From: Chrysomallon squamiferum | Taxonomy: Eukaryota > Mollusca > Gastropoda > Neomphalida > Peltospiridae | DNA: 64,000 nucleotides | Direction: 5' to 3' | NCBI GenBank assembly: GCA_012295275.1 | Contig: CM022677.1 | Coordinates: 172,069-236,068 of the forward strand | Shown: positions 61,202-64,000 of the stretch, in pieces | How positions within the stretch are numbered: the stretch's first letter is position 1 | How the letters are laid out: each line of letters begins with the position of its first letter | Translations under genes and position numbers: made by a program | Notes under the pieces: model-generated | Seen by the model: the letters and a program-made list of their open reading frames with translations, nothing else | Told to the model about the DNA's origin: nothing | The model's database searches: none

Positions 61202-61861
61202 GTCATGGCAGTATTGTTTAGTTGCTGTCTAGAAAGGGAATTTATGTTAAGGAGAAGGATGAATCAGCTGTACAGACACTGCATACTGCACAATTCCAAG
61301 TTGTAAGTTTTTATCTTATTTTTACTTCTTAGGAAGTAAAATAAGTTTTATAGTAATAACTCTTTACTGATTGTAATAATCATTTATTTGCTATAGTTTT
61401 GTTACTTTTTAAAATTATTGCCATTATCATTATTATCATGTATATCAAAGTATATCAAAAATATCCCACACCTCTTTGTCTGAATAATCCAGTAACTGGT
61501 ACCAGTAGAATTTAAATTTTAATAATATCATATATATTTTAATAATATATTAGTTATTTGTTTATAACACTTTATTATTTTCATTATTTCATTTGTACTT
61601 TTATTTTCAGTATGCACATACAGCTCTAACTGATGTGCAGATGTTGTCTAGTGAAGTTGTTTCAGCAGAAGATGCTGTCCAGCACTGAGGATAAAGTTTG
61701 TACTGCTGCCATTGGAAAAGAGAAAAAATACTGAACATGTGAATTTGAGTTTCTTTTCTTATTATTCTAAACCTAATAAAGTTTAATTTGATTTAATGTA
61801 GGAAGTTGCATTTTGTAACAGATGTTAGAATCTTGTATCATAACTGCATTTTATATCATGT

Positions 61862-61909
<48 letters not shown>

Positions 61910-62156
61910 CAGTTCCATTCATATAAACCTGATTATTTTGTTGTAAATTTCTATATTTTAAAAGAAGAAGAAGTATAATATTTTATGAGATTTTAAAATG
62001 TTTAACTTTCCTGATACCAGGTGAAACTGCCAGCCTTCACACAGTGTCACTGTTCCTGTGATGACAGACACACTAAAATACATTGGAGATGGATGTACTG
62101 TAGCTGTTGTCTATAGTTTCTATTGTCTGCAGTGTCTCAGTTTTCATGGTTTGTAA
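61202..62156 (+). pseudogene. CAMSAP/Patronin-like pseudogene copy B
   Basis: Exon 61202-61302 reads GHGSIV-stop-LLSRKGIYVKEKDE..TAQFQV and joins in phase 0 to 61611-61688 (YAHTALTDVQMLSSEVVSAE), which runs directly into the tail of the next exon through a deletion that removed an intron. Exon 62021-62156 reads SVTVPVMTDTLKYIGDGCTV then AVVYSFYC, matching the D-G..A-x-I-H-Y-Y-C motif of the CAMSAP CH domain. The TAG in the first exon is at the same place as in copy A. Non-coding DNA around the exons is also similar to copy A, so the two descend from one already broken, intron-bearing ancestor. Confidence 0.75.
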
Positions 62157-62285
62157 ATAAAATAATGAATCAGGTGGTAATTTTAAACTACATGAATCTA
62201 GATAACTAGTTAATCAAACCAATTCATATTATAATATTATGTCTGGTTTTCTTTTTTGGTTTTGAATATGATAAATAAATGTTTG

Positions 62286-62289
<4 letters not shown>

Positions 62290-62354
<65 letters not shown>
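62290..62354. repeat. (CT)n microsatellite
   Basis: About 32 CT units. A shorter (CT)n(AC)n lies at 61863-61908. Confidence 0.97.
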
Positions 62355-62355
<1 letters not shown>

Positions 62356-62714
62356 GTTGTATTTAGAGAAATTGTTATGATAAATGTAACAAGAAAAGTA
62401 GGTTAACAGCAGTGATAGTAGTCGTTGTTGTTGTTGCAGTAGTAATTATAATAATATTAGTATACAGAAATACAGACAAAAAATATCACTTTTATTATTA
62501 ATGGATAGTAATTTTAGTAATAGGAGTATTATTTTAATAACAGTAACCCTAGTTGAATAAGGAATAATAGTAAATATTAGTTGTAGTAATGATGATAATA
62601 AAGTTAGTACCAGAAGTGTTGCAGTAAATGTAGTAGTAGCAGTATTTTATTTATATTTTATACCTTATTTTATATATTTATTTATTTATTTATTTACTCA
62701 AACTTGGCAGTGCA

Positions 62715-62995
62715 TCCACCAATGTGACTCTGACTCAGAGTTGTTGAAAGTTCTGCTGATGAAAAGCTCAATTTTGGTTCCTGGACATTGAAGCCGAGCA
62801 TGTCAACAATTCTTAAGTTGGAGAGTCTTCCACCAGGTCACCAATCTCAACATCAGATATCAGGAGAAAAAACTTGAAAAACTTGAACATGCTAAAACCA
62901 GGCAAAGAAAAACATGAAAACTTGACAGATGACTGTGACAGCTGTGTGTGACAGTGGCAAAGACAAAAGCCTGGAAGTTGAGCAGCAGGTGACTT
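62715..62995 (+). pseudogene. Coding-like fragment related to the CAMSAP-like copies
   Basis: Balanced composition. SGKDKSLEVEQQVT followed by TAG (about 62952-62998) parallels the sequence just before the coiled-coil fragment at 60.97 kb (CAAAGACAACAGTCAGGAAG vs CAAAGACAAAAGCCTGGAAG). Upstream, ESSTRSPISTSDIRRKN could be serine-rich linker. Frames are broken. Confidence 0.4.
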
Positions 62996-63528
62996 AGTTT
63001 ACTTCCATTAGCATTGTTTTTTTATAGACATATTTGTCATCACTCTAACTAAAATAGTTATATTTAATTTTTAATTTTATTTATATTTAATATTTAAATA
63101 TTTATTTTTAAAATACTGGCATTTAAAAAACATCTCTGCATGTTTATCATAACATTTAAATTAATAGTATCCATTAGCTATACATGTGACTTTCATTTTA
63201 TTGAAGAATCTAACTAGCAGAAGTAATTAGTTTAGATTTGGGATTAAATGTCTTTCTTTAATTTTTATTTATGAATTTGTTTTGTTTATGAGAAATAATG
63301 CCTGCCAAAACAGTCTGCTAGATCATTGTAGAAGTTCAAGATGAAAGAGGAAATAAAAGAGAGAAATGTACTCAGTGAATACAGATAAAACAAACTGTAA
63401 GCTGGAAACCATTTTGAGTTTCTTAATTGTGGCTAATCCACCTTTACTTAGAAAATTGCTAAAATGTCATCTTGTTTTGCAAACTTTAATTGTGCAAGCT
63501 GAAAATTAATCTCTTTCTGGTTTTGCAG

Positions 63529-63604
63529 GTGATTATGAGAAGATGACAAATTCTACTGATACTGTTACTAGCCAGTCAGAGGAATTCAATAAAACTGTTC
63601 TGAA
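63529..63604 (+). CDS. Internal exon of a gene continuing beyond the window
   Basis: TCTGGTTTTGCAG|GTGAT and CTGAA|GTAAGT are excellent splice sites. The 76-bp exon enters in phase 1 and leaves in phase 2. It reads DYEKMTNSTDTVTSQSEEFN then KTVL. It could be part of the CAMSAP-like copy B region or of an independent gene. The family is not recognised. Confidence 0.5.
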
Positions 63605-64000
63605 GTAAGTAGTATTGATATGTTTTATGATAATAAATAACAGTGATGTGTTTAAGTACTTATGTACACATGAATGCAGGGCTCAAAATGGCCAGTCACC
63701 AAATGCTACCAAAATTTCTTTCTTTCTCTTGATAAAGTAGAATTTCAGTATAACATATGTTGGTATATTTGCATAAGTGACTGCTCAAAACATATTTTTT
63801 ACCTTACTTCAAAAATTAATGATCAAGTAAGTACATGTTTTCATACATTTAAAAGCAGAAACATGAATATTTTTTGTTTGGGCTACTAAAAAACAAATTA
63901 GGGTCACTGAATTTATTTCAGATGAGTTTCGAGCCTTGTTTGTATTTATGTATTTCTTACATTACAGTGTCTTTGTGTATGTGTGTGTGTGTGTGTTTCA

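Overview
This is a eukaryotic nuclear window. It is AT-rich and saturated with simple repeats, most strikingly (CT)n/(AG)n tracts of up to about 218 bp. Genes are split by short AT-rich introns with GT..AG borders, and there are many decayed mobile elements. A lophotrochozoan, most likely a mollusc (gastropod-like), fits best: a RING/coiled-coil/NHL-type TRIM gene without a visible B-box, a MULE-type transposase remnant, and a SINE-like block at 52.7 kb resembling repeats I associate with mollusc genomes. The species cannot be named from the sequence. There is one 200-N gap (55095-55294) and a single N at 56592.

Layout. 1-7 kb: a candidate minus-strand first exon with a CRE-like promoter (1.6-1.8 kb), a hypothetical minus-strand ORF (2.6-3.1 kb), a dispersed repeat shared with 58 kb, and a degenerate satellite of about 140 bp (4.3-5.9 kb). 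7.2-14.7 kb, plus strand: a multi-exon coiled-coil gene with mostly matching exon phases. A 2.1-kb minisatellite fills one intron, and one exon carries a 16-bp tandem duplication that breaks its frame. 17.1-19.0 kb, minus strand: a two-exon RING-coiled-coil-NHL-like gene of 544 residues, the best gene in the window, with a possible 5' UTR exon near 20.2 kb. 20.8-26 kb: CT-tailed repeats, a 1.15-kb tandem duplication, another dispersed family, and a possible LTR remnant. 27-33.6 kb: essentially simple repeats. 33.6-36.5 kb, minus strand: a decaying array of EGF-like exons, one of them intact. 37.7-39.8 kb and 60.9-63 kb, plus strand: two related, intron-bearing CAMSAP/Patronin-like pseudogene copies. 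They share an ancestral in-frame stop. A Tc1/mariner remnant lies just after the first copy. 43.3 kb: an orphan minus-strand terminal exon. 47.6-49.2 kb: a broken MULE transposase with two separate in-frame tandem expansions (23-aa and 12-aa units), followed by a G-rich 16-bp minisatellite. 49.2-63.6 kb: a CpG-enriched promoter-like patch, isolated exons (51.6 kb plus, 51.8 kb minus, 63.5 kb plus), satellites and repeats.

The genes do not form a pathway. The window reads as a gene-poor, repeat-driven region with one intact TRIM-like gene, one probable coiled-coil gene and several decayed duplicates (CAMSAP, EGF, MULE, Tc1). Exon joins, frames and repeat boundaries were worked out by eye. Family names rest on recognised motifs rather than database searches.
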